DNA of 32,328 nucleotides from Galbitalea sp036495225 (GCA_036495225.1 DASXNG010000207.1:1-32328); one strand, 5' to 3'. Numbered from the stretch's first letter, positions 1 through 7,549 are shown. The notes: generated by a model not told the origin, from the sequence alone. Program-made: numbers and translations.

Positions 1-198
1 CTGGCTGTCGAAGTCAAGAGCACCCATCGGACCACCGAGCAGGACGACCCCACCCAGGTCAGAGAGTTCGGGCAGCTCGAGCTGCCCGAAGAGGAGCGAC
101 GCCAGTCGCCAGTCGATGCCAGCCTGCGTCAGTACCTCGCCAAGGATCGCGGGTTTCTCCCACGGCACGTGCTGGAGGATCAGAACAGGACGCGCCAT
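1..198 (-). CDS. Class I glutamine amidotransferase (GMP-synthase-like), N-terminal 66 residues only
   Basis: The gene runs off the left edge of the window; only the first 66 codons are present, read leftward from ATG at 198. The translation begins MARPVLILQHVPWEKP and contains GGVVLLGGPMGAL. The hydrophobic beta strand ending in GGPMG is the oxyanion-strand region of GMP-synthase-like class I glutamine amidotransferases. The catalytic Cys and the His/Glu pair would lie beyond the edge. Such stand-alone proteins hydrolyse glutamine or gamma-glutamyl amides, but the substrate cannot be read here. A CATACT box (205-210, minus strand) ends 6 nt before the ATG, which suggests a leaderless transcript. 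It lies 22 nt downstream of the tetR stop on the same strand. Confidence 0.8.
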   Translation of the reverse strand, partial: MARPVLILQHVPWEKPAILGEVLTQAGIDWRLASLLFGQLELPELSDLGGVVLLGGPMGALDFDSQ

Positions 199-220
199 GC
201 GTTAAGTATGCCGCGCAGAG

Positions 221-775
221 TCAGCCTCGCCCGGCGAACAGTCGGTCGACGAGTTCGTCGGCGGTGTGATCATCAAGGGTCCACGGCAGGAAGATCACCC
301 GATAGATGATCGGCGCGACCAGCTGGTCGAGTACCTCGTCGGGAGTGACGGGGCTTTCGTCGCCGTAGCGCTCGACCATCATCCCGGCCTCTGCGCGGCG
401 GTTGCGGGTGCAGTCGGATTCCGTTTCACCGGCAGACGCCGCCCCGCCACGAAGCAGCGCTGCATTTGTGGGGTTGCGGTAGTGCTCGACGATCTCCCGG
501 GCCCACTGTGTGAGGTCGGACTTCAGCGATCCGAGCTGCGGAATCGGACGCGCCGGGTCGAGGCGATAGGTCGCGATGTCGTTGATCATGGTCTGAAGAT
601 CGCCCCAACGGCGATAGACGCTCGTCGGATTCACCCCGGCGCGCTCGGCGACCATCGGGATCGTAACGCGCTCGCGGCCCTTCTCCTGGACAAGCTCTTC
701 GACGGCGACCTTCACCGAGTTCAGAACCGCTGCGCTGCGGCCGCCCGGGCGCTTTTGAACGGTGTTTGTGCTCAC
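221..775 (-). CDS. TetR/AcrR-family transcriptional regulator
   Basis: This 184-residue protein starts at GTG 775. Residues 20-60 form the TetR N-terminal DNA-binding domain: a first helix, then an HTH with TIPMVAERAGVNPTSVYRRW, the recognition-helix signature of the family. The C-terminal ligand-binding half (about 70-184) is diverged, as is usual, so the ligand cannot be predicted. It is divergent from the MFS transporter at 867 with a 91-bp gap, the classic arrangement of a local repressor and the exporter it controls. Two GCAA-N6-TTGC sites sit in that gap. A TAGACT box (782-787, minus strand) ends 6 nt before the GTG, so the mRNA is probably leaderless. One candidate operator lies just upstream of that box, which would allow autorepression. 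Confidence 0.88.
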   Translation of the reverse strand: MSTNTVQKRPGGRSAAVLNSVKVAVEELVQEKGRERVTIPMVAERAGVNPTSVYRRWGDLQTMINDIATYRLDPARPIPQLGSLKSDLTQWAREIVEHYRNPTNAALLRGGAASAGETESDCTRNRRAEAGMMVERYGDESPVTPDEVLDQLVAPIIYRVIFLPWTLDDHTADELVDRLFAGRG

Positions 776-789
776 GTCAACAGTCTAAA

Positions 790-803
790 GCAAAGATTGT
801 TGC
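790..803. promoter_or_regulatory. Candidate TetR operator O1 (GCAA-N6-TTGC)
   Basis: An inverted repeat, GCAA-AGATTG-TTGC, lies in the tetR/MFS divergent gap. It overlaps the likely -35 of the MFS promoter (TTGTTG 797-802, 18-bp spacer, TATAAC 821-826). It also lies directly upstream of the tetR -10 box. A second copy is at 838-851. Operator function is inferred from position and duplication. Confidence 0.5.
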
Positions 804-826
804 ATTTGTAGCTCGATGGGTATAAC
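797..826 (+). promoter_or_regulatory. Predicted promoter of the MFS gene
   Basis: TTGTTG (797-802) and TATAAC (821-826) are separated by 18 bp and face the MFS gene. Transcription would start near 832, about 35 nt before ATG 867. The -35 overlaps operator O1, and operator O2 falls just after the start point, so a bound repressor would block both binding and escape of RNA polymerase. Confidence 0.5.
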
Positions 827-837
827 TTCTCAGTAAC

Positions 838-851
838 GCAAAAGGATTTGC
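838..851. promoter_or_regulatory. Candidate TetR operator O2 (GCAA-N6-TTGC)
   Basis: GCAA-AAGGAT-TTGC is the second copy of the motif. Read on the minus strand it shares an eight-base block, AAAGCAAA, and then TTGC at the same spacing with O1, so the two sites are inverted relative to each other. It is 48 bp from O1 and 5 bp from the ribosome-binding site AGGAG (856-860) of the MFS gene. Confidence 0.5.
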
Positions 852-866
852 TTTTAGGAGAGAGAG

Positions 867-2126
867 ATGTCGTCAGCCACGACCTGCAGCATTCCCGTCA
901 CCGAGGCGGCCCCAGCCATTCACCCGCTGCCGCGTCGTCGGTGGACGCTCGCCCCCGCGGCAGCATTCGCGGGCACGGCAGTGGCGTACGCGGGTCTCTA
1001 CCTCGCGGCGGGGGCACCGAGCCCGCTCTTCGTGCAGTACCAGCAGCTCTGGGGCTTCCCGGCCGGACTCCTCACCATCGCGTTTGCCGCGTACGCCCTT
1101 GGCCTGGTTGCGGCCATCCTCGTCTTCGGATCGCTGTCTGACTTCATCGGGCGTCGTCCCGTGCTCATCGGGGCGCTCGCGGTTGAGTTTGCGGCAATGG
1201 TGATGTTCATCTTTGCGCCGAACATCGGCTGGGTGATCGTCGCGAGAGTGGTCCAGGGCATCGCGACGGGGGCAGCCACGAGCGCGTTCTCGGCGTCACT
1301 TCTTGAGCTTGCACCCGAGCGCAGCAAGAGGCTTGGTGCCATCATCGGTGGCGCGGCACCTGCCGGAGGTCTCGGGCTCGGCGCGCTCCTTGCCGGAGCT
1401 GCCGTCCAGTTCAGCGATTCGGCCAGCGTCATCGTGTTCACGTCACTCGCCATCATCATGGTGCTCGGCGCTCTCGTCGCGACGTTCGCCAGGGAAACGG
1501 TCACACGACAAGCGGGGGCACTTCGGTCGCTTACGCCACGAGTCGTGATTCCTTCGAGCGCGCGACGCGAGTTCGCCGGCACCATCCCGGTACTTCTCGG
1601 ATCATGGATGCTCGCGGCCCTCTTCATCGGACTCGCGCCCACCATCATCCGCAGCATCTTCCACATCGACAGCGGACTCGTCGAGGGAATCACGGTGTTC
1701 ATCGAGCCGGGCATCGCGGCAGTCACGGGTTTTGTGCTCGGCGTGTTTTCGCCGCGTCGCGTGACGCTGATCGGCGGCGTTGGCGTGCTCGTCGGCACCG
1801 CAATCATCGTCGCAGCGATTGGCTTCGAGATTCTGCCGTTGCTGTGGATCGGTGGGCTGATCGGAGGCGTTGGGTTCGGAGCATCCTTCTCCGGCGCACT
1901 ACGCATCCTTGGGCCATTTGCGGAGGCTCATCAGCGCGCTGAGCTCTTTGCCGCGGTGTTCCTGGTCGCCTACCTTTCGTTCGGGTTACCCGCGATCGTT
2001 CTTGGCCAACTCGTTGCTCCTCTCGGCCTGCTGACGACCGTGATCGGATTCGGAGTCGTCACCCTGGTCGCCGCGGCGGTCGGCATCGCGGGCCAACTTC
2101 GGTTGGCGCGGATCGGGCGCAGTTAG
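867..2126 (+). CDS. MFS transporter (drug/metabolite exporter type)
   Basis: This 419-residue protein has about twelve hydrophobic segments, the usual size for a major facilitator. The loop after the second transmembrane helix carries motif A as GSLSDFIGRRP (88-98), which marks proton-coupled MFS carriers. A motif resembling the antiporter motif C is suggested by GGAAPAGGLGLGALLAG around residues 161-177. The start ATG is preceded by AGGAG at 856-860. It is transcribed away from the adjacent TetR gene and is probably its target, so an efflux role is the best guess; the substrate is unknown. Its stop codon overlaps that of the convergent gluconokinase gene by 4 bp, leaving no room for a terminator. 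Confidence 0.88.
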   Translation: MSSATTCSIPVTEAAPAIHPLPRRRWTLAPAAAFAGTAVAYAGLYLAAGAPSPLFVQYQQLWGFPAGLLTIAFAAYALGLVAAILVFGSLSDFIGRRPVLIGALAVEFAAMVMFIFAPNIGWVIVARVVQGIATGAATSAFSASLLELAPERSKRLGAIIGGAAPAGGLGLGALLAGAAVQFSDSASVIVFTSLAIIMVLGALVATFARETVTRQAGALRSLTPRVVIPSSARREFAGTIPVLLGSWMLAALFIGLAPTIIRSIFHIDSGLVEGITVFIEPGIAAVTGFVLGVFSPRRVTLIGGVGVLVGTAIIVAAIGFEILPLLWIGGLIGGVGFGASFSGALRILGPFAEAHQRAELFAAVFLVAYLSFGLPAIVLGQLVAPLGLLTTVIGFGVVTLVAAAVGIAGQLRLARIGRS

Positions 2127-2635
2127 GCGAGATCGAGGTCGACCAGAATGCGGTCAACCACGGTGTCGACATCCGCACCGCCATCCACGGTGATCGCTGG
2201 CTCGTCAGGCGCGGGCTCCTCGAGCGTCGCCAGTTGGCTGTCCAACAGGGACGGCGGCATGAAGTGGCCGGCGCGATCGGTGACCCGCTGTTCGAGGTCG
2301 GCGCGAGAAACTCGCACATAGACGAACTCGACTCCGGCACCGCGCCGATTGATCAGGTCGCGGTAGCTGCGTTTCAGCGCAGAACACGTGATCACGCCGT
2401 TCTCGTGTGAGTCCAGCCTGCCATCCACCCATTCGGTGATCCTGGCCAGCCATGGCAGCCGATCGTCATCCGTCAATGGTTGACCGGCCGACATCTTCAT
2501 GACATTGGCGACAGGGTGTAGCGCATCACCCTCCTGGAAGGCCCACCCGAGCCGGTCCGCGAGCGCTGTGCCGACCGTGGATTTGCCCGACCCGGACACA
2601 CCCATGACCACGAGAACGAGCGGAGCCGTGCGCAC
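2123..2635 (-). CDS. gntK: Gluconokinase (carbohydrate kinase, thermoresistant GntK type)
   Basis: This 170-residue P-loop kinase phosphorylates gluconate to 6-phosphogluconate, feeding the pentose phosphate pathway in the cytosol. The Walker A motif is GVSGSGKST (12-20). The family signatures EGDALHP, DDDRLPWL and CSALKRSYRD follow, with HFMPPSLLDSQLATLE near the C-terminus, all in the order expected for GntK. The length matches the family. The start is GTG at 2635, 14 nt after the stop of the EXPERA membrane protein, so the two are probably co-transcribed. No gluconate permease or GntR regulator lies nearby. Confidence 0.92.
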   Translation of the reverse strand: MRTAPLVLVVMGVSGSGKSTVGTALADRLGWAFQEGDALHPVANVMKMSAGQPLTDDDRLPWLARITEWVDGRLDSHENGVITCSALKRSYRDLINRRGAGVEFVYVRVSRADLEQRVTDRAGHFMPPSLLDSQLATLEEPAPDEPAITVDGGADVDTVVDRILVDLDLA

Positions 2636-2649
2636 GGCCGACCGTGACC

Positions 2650-3210
2650 CTAGAACGCGCGCTGGAACGGCAGCGGCTTGCGCATCCTCAAGAGGAGCAC
2701 GAACGGGAAGACGACGTACGGCGCGTTGTAGAGCAGGAACATCACCGGGTTCGGCGTCGGGATGGGACCGAAGAACTCCGCGCCGAAGATCGGGATGGCG
2801 GTGAGGCTGATGATCATCGTTGCGTAGATGACCGCGAAGATCTGGATGCGATTCCAGCCCCTCACGAGCGAAATGACCAGGATGACGTAGAAGGGCATGT
2901 ACAGGAATGCCGAGGTGCCCGAGATGAATCGCAGCCAGACCTCTTCCCTCTGGTACAGCGGGTCATACTGCGAGGCGTACGTGTAGTTCCACTGCGCCAG
3001 AAGGTTGGAACTGTGCGCCACCTGCGGAATTCCGAGGCCCTCGACGGAGTCGCTGATGATGCAGGTGATGATGAAAATCGAGAACACGCAGATGAAGAAA
3101 ATGTCGACCGGCCGCTTGGTGAGCGGCAGATTCGCAGACGCGGCCTGCTTCGATGTGGGCGTCGAAGCGGCGGCGGCCTGGTCTGTGGTACTTGCTGCAG
3201 TGGAAGTCAC
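2650..3210 (-). CDS. EXPERA-domain membrane protein, TMEM97/emopamil-binding-like
   Basis: This 186-residue protein has a 30-residue Ala/Thr/Ser-rich N-terminus and four hydrophobic segments (about 36-55, 95-116, 122-146, 156-175). It aligns by eye with human TMEM97 (sigma-2 receptor) over the whole EXPERA domain: DPLYQ at 83-87 matches DPLLQ, an IPI motif follows in the third segment, and YNAPYVVFPFVLL matches the last helix. D54 corresponds to human Asp29, but the position of ligand-binding Glu73 is Ser100. EXPERA proteins include sterol isomerases and sterol-binding proteins; a bacterial role is not known to me. The start is GTG 3210, with a TAAAGT box (3217-3222, minus strand) 6 nt upstream, suggesting a leaderless mRNA. 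It precedes gntK by 14 nt. Confidence 0.7.
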   Translation of the reverse strand: MTSTAASTTDQAAAASTPTSKQAASANLPLTKRPVDIFFICVFSIFIITCIISDSVEGLGIPQVAHSSNLLAQWNYTYASQYDPLYQREEVWLRFISGTSAFLYMPFYVILVISLVRGWNRIQIFAVIYATMIISLTAIPIFGAEFFGPIPTPNPVMFLLYNAPYVVFPFVLLLRMRKPLPFQRAF

Positions 3211-3247
3211 GCGCCAACTTTAGCCACTCGACCGCCCTCTCGCACAA

Positions 3248-3715
3248 CTACCGTTGCGCGTTGCGCAGCGTGCCGACCGTGGGAATGGGCTCGCGGCGAG
3301 AGTTCGTCGATTCGATGAAGCAGAGGATGGTGCGATCACCCTGTTTCCAGCTCGCGGCCGTTGGGTGGTACCAAGAGAAGTCGAGCAGTTTGGTCTCGGT
3401 GTACGCAATGCCCGCGAAAGTCTCGAAGTCGGCTTCGCAGGTCTTGGTCGCGGTCGTCTGGATGTTCGTGGCACCCGGGTAACTTCCTCTGGGGAGTTCG
3501 ACGCTCGAGAATGCTTCGCTGTCGTGCGAGGTCGAACACGGCACGATGGTGACCGTCGTGACTGTGCCGGCCTTGTCGCCATCATTCACACAGTCGCCGA
3601 CCTTCACGGAGTAGGCGCTCGCAGTTTCGGCGCTAGCCTGCTGCGCGCATCCGCTCGCGCTCGCGCAGGCGACACAGAGCAAGGCGACTGCGCCGATCGC
3701 CTTGAAGGGTTTCAT
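3248..3715 (-). CDS. Septum-formation-domain lipoprotein
   Basis: The 155-residue product starts at ATG 3715, inside a longer open frame. This start gives a clean lipoprotein signal: MKPFK, a hydrophobic core, then ASGC with the lipidated Cys at 23. The -3 position is Ala rather than the usual Leu. The mature part carries VGDCVND, VPCSTSHDSE, a Cys before ADFETFAG, and SWKQGDRTILCF. This four-cysteine pattern matches the 'septum formation' domain found in actinobacterial surface proteins. The molecular function is not established. ATG 3715 overlaps the hisN stop codon by 4 bp (ATGA), so it is translated from the hisN mRNA. Confidence 0.75.
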   Translation of the reverse strand: MKPFKAIGAVALLCVACASASGCAQQASAETASAYSVKVGDCVNDGDKAGTVTTVTIVPCSTSHDSEAFSSVELPRGSYPGATNIQTTATKTCEADFETFAGIAYTETKLLDFSWYHPTAASWKQGDRTILCFIESTNSRREPIPTVGTLRNAQR

Positions 3716-4512
3716 GCGCGCTCGGCTCCGGAGAGCACTTGCAGCACAGCCTCGTGAAGAGCCCCGTTGGTTGCGAGCGCACTGCCGTGCCACGGGCCGT
3801 CTTCGCCCGCGACGGAAGTGAACCGTCCGCCTGCCTCCTCGATGATCGGGATCAGCGCGGCCATGTCATAGGGTTTCAGGTCGAACTCGCCGACGATGTC
3901 GATGGCACCCTCCGCGAGCAACATGTACGACCACATGTCCCCGATGGCTCGAGAACGCCAGACGCTTCTGCTGAGTGCAACGACCGCGTCGAGCTCGCCC
4001 TCACCATCCCAGCCCTGCAGGCTGTTGTAGCTGAGCGAGGCGTCCGCCAGCTCGGTCAGGCCGCTGACAGCGAGACGTCGCGGTGTCGCGGCTGTAGCGG
4101 CTCCCCAGGCGCCATGGCCCTTCGCTGCCCACCAGCGTTTGCCGAGCGCCGGGGAGCTGACCACTCCCACCACGGGCACGCCGTCGACAGCAAGCGCGAT
4201 GAGGGTGCCCCAAATCGGAACGCCTCGCATGAAGTTGGCCGTGCCGTCGATCGGGTCGATGATCCACTGACGGCCCTCGGACCTATCGCCGCCATATTCT
4301 TCGCCCAGGATCGAATCGAGGGGTCTTGCGGCCTCGATGCGTTCGCGAATGAGCCGCTCAACGGCCTGGTCGGCGTCGGTGACGGGCGTGCGATCGGGCT
4401 TCGTGGTCACGACGAGGTCTAGCGACTCGTACCGATCGAGCGACACGAGGTCGGCTTCTGCTGCGAGCGCTAGTGCGAGGCTGAGGTCATCCGCGTAGGA
4501 GTATTCGGGCAC
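3712..4512 (-). CDS. hisN: Histidinol-phosphatase, inositol-monophosphatase family
   Basis: This 266-residue enzyme belongs to the Mg2+-dependent, Li+-sensitive phosphatase superfamily. Metal-binding motifs are GEEYG (70-74) and DPIDGT (86-91, IIDPIDGTANF in context), and the C-terminal GDMWSYMLLAEGAIDI is the third metal motif. Within the family, IDPIDGTANFMRGVPIWGTLIAL and the GDMW block fit actinobacterial HisN better than SuhB, so dephosphorylation of histidinol phosphate in histidine synthesis is the best call; an inositol-phosphate substrate is the alternative. The start is GTG 4512, giving MPEYSYADD. A TACCCT box (4519-4524, minus strand) ends 6 nt before it, so hisN may have its own leaderless promoter, separate from aroA-rsgA, beyond the repeat element at 4540-4891. 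Confidence 0.85.
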   Translation of the reverse strand: MPEYSYADDLSLALALAAEADLVSLDRYESLDLVVTTKPDRTPVTDADQAVERLIRERIEAARPLDSILGEEYGGDRSEGRQWIIDPIDGTANFMRGVPIWGTLIALAVDGVPVVGVVSSPALGKRWWAAKGHGAWGAATAATPRRLAVSGLTELADASLSYNSLQGWDGEGELDAVVALSRSVWRSRAIGDMWSYMLLAEGAIDIVGEFDLKPYDMAALIPIIEEAGGRFTSVAGEDGPWHGSALATNGALHEAVLQVLSGAERA

Positions 4513-4539
4513 GTGTTTAGGGTAGCGGGACGAGCAGCT

Positions 4540-4891
4540 GGGGGTCGAGCAGCCGTGTGCCGCAGGCACCGGCGTCGTCGAGACCTCACGGACGGAGTAC
4601 CTCGGCGCCAAGTACTTCGTACACTTCGACAAGCTCAGTGCAAGGACCTCGACGACGACGACGACGCGCTGCGCGGCGCCTGCTCGATCCCCAGTTTTGG
4701 GTGCGAAAGTGTTTCCTCCCGGACAACGCGAACGCAGGATCGAGGCTCGGAAAAGGCCGAAATTCTCCTGCGCACGGTGCGAAACACCCAAATCATCCTG
4801 TTTTCGTGCGGGCGTCCGCCTCGAAAACCGACAGATTTCTGCGAAACAGGGCCAGACGCCGGTGCCTACGGGACGCGGCTGCTCGACCCCC
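4540..4891. repeat. Inverted-repeat element e0 between rsgA and hisN
   Basis: The 429-bp gap 4513-4941 holds no convincing gene. It is bounded by 35-bp arms, 4540-4574 and 4857-4891, which are reverse complements with three mismatches (both start GGGGGTCGAGCAGCCG when read inward from the left or on the other strand from the right). A nested 8-bp pair, TTTGGGTG (4696-4703) and CACCCAAA (4785-4792), lies inside. A GAC trinucleotide run is at 4651-4665. CTTCGACAAGCTCAG (4624-4638) looks like a dispersed intergenic repeat that I recall from actinobacterial genomes. GCGAAACAGGGCCAGACGC (4841-4859) resembles GCGAAACCGGGCCGAACGC in element e2 (16482-16500). It begins 50 bp past the rsgA stop. It could be a MITE-like insertion or a 3'-end structure. 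Confidence 0.65.
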
Positions 4892-4941
4892 GGTAGTGCG
4901 GCTGCTCGAACCCCAGCCCTCGAGAACCTCAGGGACCAGCG

Positions 4942-5970
4942 CTAGTTGGCCAGCGTGGTCAGCAAGCGCTGCAGCGAGTCGAGACGGAGGCGTCCGATCT
5001 CGCCGAGGTCGCCGCGCTCGACCGCTTCGACAATCGCGCAGTCTGGAGCGTCGGGCAGATGAGTGCAGCCACGTGGGCAATTCTCCGCAATAGCCGCGAG
5101 ATCCCCAAAGGCCTTCAGGATGTTGTCCGGGTTGATGTGTCCGAGTCCGAATGACCTGACGCCCGGCGTATCCACAATCCAGCCGGATCCGATTCGATAC
5201 GAAATCGTCGATGACGAGGTGTGGCGCCCGCGCCCGGTCACAGTGTTGACGACGCCCACCGCTCGGTTTGCCTCCGGAACGAGTGCGTTCACGAGGGTCG
5301 ATTTGCCGACGCCGGAGTGCCCGACGGCGACGGTCGTGTGGTCCTGCAGCAGCGCAGTGAGCTCCTCCAGCGGAAAGCTGTCGGACCTGCTTCGCACGAC
5401 GCGCAACTCGAGCCCAGCGAAGTTGGCGAGAAACTCGGTCGGGTCCTGGAGGTCGGTCTTGGTGATCACCAAAATTGGCACGATGCCCGCGTCGAACGCC
5501 GCGACGAGGTAACGGTCGACCAGCCGTGGGCGGGGCTCAGGGTTGGCTGCGGAGACGACGATGAGCATCTGGTCCGCGTTGGCTACGATGATGCGCTCGA
5601 CCGCGTCCGTGTCATCCGCGCTCCGTCGCAGCAGTGTCGTTCTCTCCTGGACACTGACGATCCGGGCGAGACTCCCATCAACACCGGTCGTGTCGCCGAC
5701 GACATCCACGAAATCGTTGGTGACGATCGAATTGCGACCGAGCTCCCGAGCCTTGGTCGCGATGATGGTTCGCTCTTCGGCTGTGCCCTCGCCGACGAGG
5801 ACGCTGAAGCGACCACGGTCTACGGCGTACACACGACCCGTGACAGAGTTCTTGTGCTCGGGACGCGTCTTGGTGCGCGGCTTGTTGCCCTTCGGATTGG
5901 GTCGGACCTTCGCAGACGACTCGTCGTAGTCGTCGTACTCCTCCGGCTCATCTTCGGGAAGCCAGCTCAT
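4942..5970 (-). CDS. rsgA: Ribosome small-subunit-dependent GTPase A
   Basis: This 342-residue circularly permuted GTPase helps late maturation of the 30S subunit. An acidic, then basic N-terminal tail (1-40) precedes an OB-fold (about 42-110). The GTPase motifs come in the permuted order: G4 as TKTD (170-173), G1 as GHSGVGKST (217-225), G3 as DTPG (267-270). The C-terminal zinc-binding knuckle has Cys298, Cys302, His304 and Cys311. The start is ATG 5970, which overlaps the aroA stop in an ATGA junction; the longer open frame upstream lies within aroA and is not used. In other actinobacteria rsgA also sits between aroA and hisN. Confidence 0.95.
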   Translation of the reverse strand: MSWLPEDEPEEYDDYDESSAKVRPNPKGNKPRTKTRPEHKNSVTGRVYAVDRGRFSVLVGEGTAEERTIIATKARELGRNSIVTNDFVDVVGDTTGVDGSLARIVSVQERTTLLRRSADDTDAVERIIVANADQMLIVVSAANPEPRPRLVDRYLVAAFDAGIVPILVITKTDLQDPTEFLANFAGLELRVVRSRSDSFPLEELTALLQDHTTVAVGHSGVGKSTLVNALVPEANRAVGVVNTVTGRGRHTSSSTISYRIGSGWIVDTPGVRSFGLGHINPDNILKAFGDLAAIAENCPRGCTHLPDAPDCAIVEAVERGDLGEIGRLRLDSLQRLLTTLAN

Positions 5971-7370
5971 GTGGCGGGCAGCTCCACAGTCGTTGTGCCT
6001 GCGATGCCGCGCATGCCCTCGCCGGTCCACAGCTCTGCGAACTGGGGGAGCGTCTTGGCGGTCGTCTGGATGTCGTCAATCTCGATGCCAGGAACGACGA
6101 GGCCGATGATGGCTCCGGCAGTCGCCATCCGGTGATCTTCGTAGCTGTGCCACAGACCGCCGTGCAATCGTGCCGGTTGGATGATGAGGCCATCGTCGGT
6201 CTCCATGGCATCGCCACCAAGCGCATTGATCTCGGTGACGAGGGCCGCGAGTCGATCGGTCTCGTGTCCGCGCAGGTGTGCGATCCCGGTGAGAACGGTT
6301 TCCGTGCTTGCCAACGCCGCGATCGCAGCGACCGTCGGCGCGAGCTCGCTCGCCTCATCGAGGAAGATTCCCTCGACCTTTCCCGTGCCCGTGACCGTAA
6401 GGTCGCCCGTCTCGGTACCAGTCGAGTTGAATGTGACCTCCGCGCCCATGTCCGCGAGGATGTCGCTCATGCGTGCGCCGACCTGCGTGGTCTCGCGCGG
6501 CCAGCCCGTCACGGTGACCGAGCCTCCGGCGACGAGCGCGGCGGCGAGGAACGGCCCGGCATTCGACAGGTCGGGCTCGATATCGACGTTGCGGGCTCGG
6601 ATCGCGGATGGCGGGACCACCCACGTTCCGGGTTCTGGACTTTCGACGACGACGCCACGCTGCGCAAGTGTCTCGATGGTCATCTCGATGTGCGGCAGGC
6701 TCGGCAGCTGGGCTCCCGTGTGGTGCAGAGTCAGGCCTCGCGTGAAGCGCGGCGCGACAAGCAGCAGCCCGGACACGAACTGGCTGGAGGCGGAAGCGTC
6801 GATCGACAGTTCGCCGCCCTCTACAGCACCGGTGCCGTAGAGACTGAATGGGAGCGTGCCCCTGCCATCGTCGTTCACGTCGACGCCGAGCGACCGCAGC
6901 GCAGCGATCGTCGTCTTCATCGGACGCTTGCGTGCCTGCGGATCTCCATCGAAGGCGACAGGTCCCAGGGCGAGCGCCGCGAGAGGTGGAAGAAAGCGCA
7001 TCACGGTCCCGGCGAGCCCGCAGTCGATGGAGATCCCGCCCCCGAGCTCTGCGGGAGTGACGAGCAGGTCGGGCCCGTAGGCGCCGGTGCCCTGCATTTC
7101 CTCGATCGAAACTCCGAGAGACCTCAGTGCCTGGATCATCAGGGCGGTGTCGCGCGAGTGAAGCGGCGCGCGCAAGAGCGATGGGCCGTCGGCGAGGGCG
7201 GCGAGAACAAGTTCGCGGTTGGTGAGGCTCTTCGAACCCGGCAGTTGGATGGTCGCGTTAAACGGCCCCGTTGCCTGTGGCGCGATCCACGGTCCCGACG
7301 TCTGGGCGGGCACCGGCGCGTCATCCCCGTACGGGTTGAATTGCGGCTGGGCGATCTTCGAAATGGCCAT
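5967..7370 (-). CDS. aroA: 3-phosphoshikimate 1-carboxyvinyltransferase (EPSP synthase)
   Basis: This 467-residue enzyme joins shikimate-3-phosphate and phosphoenolpyruvate in aromatic amino acid synthesis. It has the N-terminal LPGSKSLTNREL (43-54), LAGTVMRFLPPLAAL, the substrate-contact SASSQFVSGLLL, the C-terminal RGHETDRLAAL and YEDHRMATAGA. Length is typical. The start is ATG 7370 (MAISKIAQ); the upstream part of the open frame runs into the sigH control region. A TACGCT box (7379-7384, minus strand) ends 8 nt before the ATG and there is no Shine-Dalgarno sequence, so a leaderless mRNA is likely. It forms an operon with rsgA and is divergent from sigH, a gene order conserved in actinobacteria. 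Confidence 0.95.
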   Translation of the reverse strand: MAISKIAQPQFNPYGDDAPVPAQTSGPWIAPQATGPFNATIQLPGSKSLTNRELVLAALADGPSLLRAPLHSRDTALMIQALRSLGVSIEEMQGTGAYGPDLLVTPAELGGGISIDCGLAGTVMRFLPPLAALALGPVAFDGDPQARKRPMKTTIAALRSLGVDVNDDGRGTLPFSLYGTGAVEGGELSIDASASSQFVSGLLLVAPRFTRGLTLHHTGAQLPSLPHIEMTIETLAQRGVVVESPEPGTWVVPPSAIRARNVDIEPDLSNAGPFLAAALVAGGSVTVTGWPRETTQVGARMSDILADMGAEVTFNSTGTETGDLTVTGTGKVEGIFLDEASELAPTVAAIAALASTETVLTGIAHLRGHETDRLAALVTEINALGGDAMETDDGLIIQPARLHGGLWHSYEDHRMATAGAIIGLVVPGIEIDDIQTTAKTLPQFAELWTGEGMRGIAGTTTVELPAT

Positions 7371-7419
7371 CGCAGACCAGCGTAACGGCAGGGCGTGACG
7401 GGTCGCCGGAAACGCTCGC

Positions 7420-7445
7420 GGAATAGCGAAAGGTCCAGCGGGGTT
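7420..7445 (+). promoter_or_regulatory. SigH/SigR-type autoregulatory promoter of sigH
   Basis: GGAAT (7420-7424) and GTT (7443-7445) are separated by exactly 18 bp. This matches the SigR/SigH consensus GGAAT-N18-GTT and lies about 45-60 bp upstream of the possible first start codons, so sigH is very probably autoinduced under thiol-oxidative stress. A transcript from here would start near 7452 and carry the GGAGAAAGG ribosome site (7472-7480). Confidence 0.75.
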
Positions 7446-7535
7446 GTCCAAGTAGTGATAGGCGACAACACGGAGAAAGGGTGCGAGGGATGACATTGCT
7501 GACAGTCGAGTCTGAGAGCGCCATTCTGCGCGGCC

Positions 7536-7541
7536 TAGAAT
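7536..7541 (+). promoter_or_regulatory. Candidate housekeeping -10 box for a leaderless short sigH transcript
   Basis: TAGAAT ends 8 nt before ATG 7550, the start that matches the usual N-terminus of SigH proteins. No clear -35 is seen. Transcription from here would begin at or next to the ATG and make only the short protein. It lies inside the coding sequence of the longer frame that opens at 7481. Confidence 0.45.
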
Positions 7542-7549
7542 TGGCGCTA

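Noticed and set aside
3716..3793. Longer N-terminus for the lipoprotein gene, starting at 3793
   Set aside because: The extra residues are Arg-rich and come before the signal peptide, and they lie wholly within hisN. ATG 3715 gives a clean lipobox and an ATGA junction.
4513..4941. Plus-strand frames across element e0 (for example 4557-5093)
   Set aside because: They run from the repeat into the rsgA antisense strand, are Arg/Pro/Ser-rich and have no recognisable domain or ribosome site.
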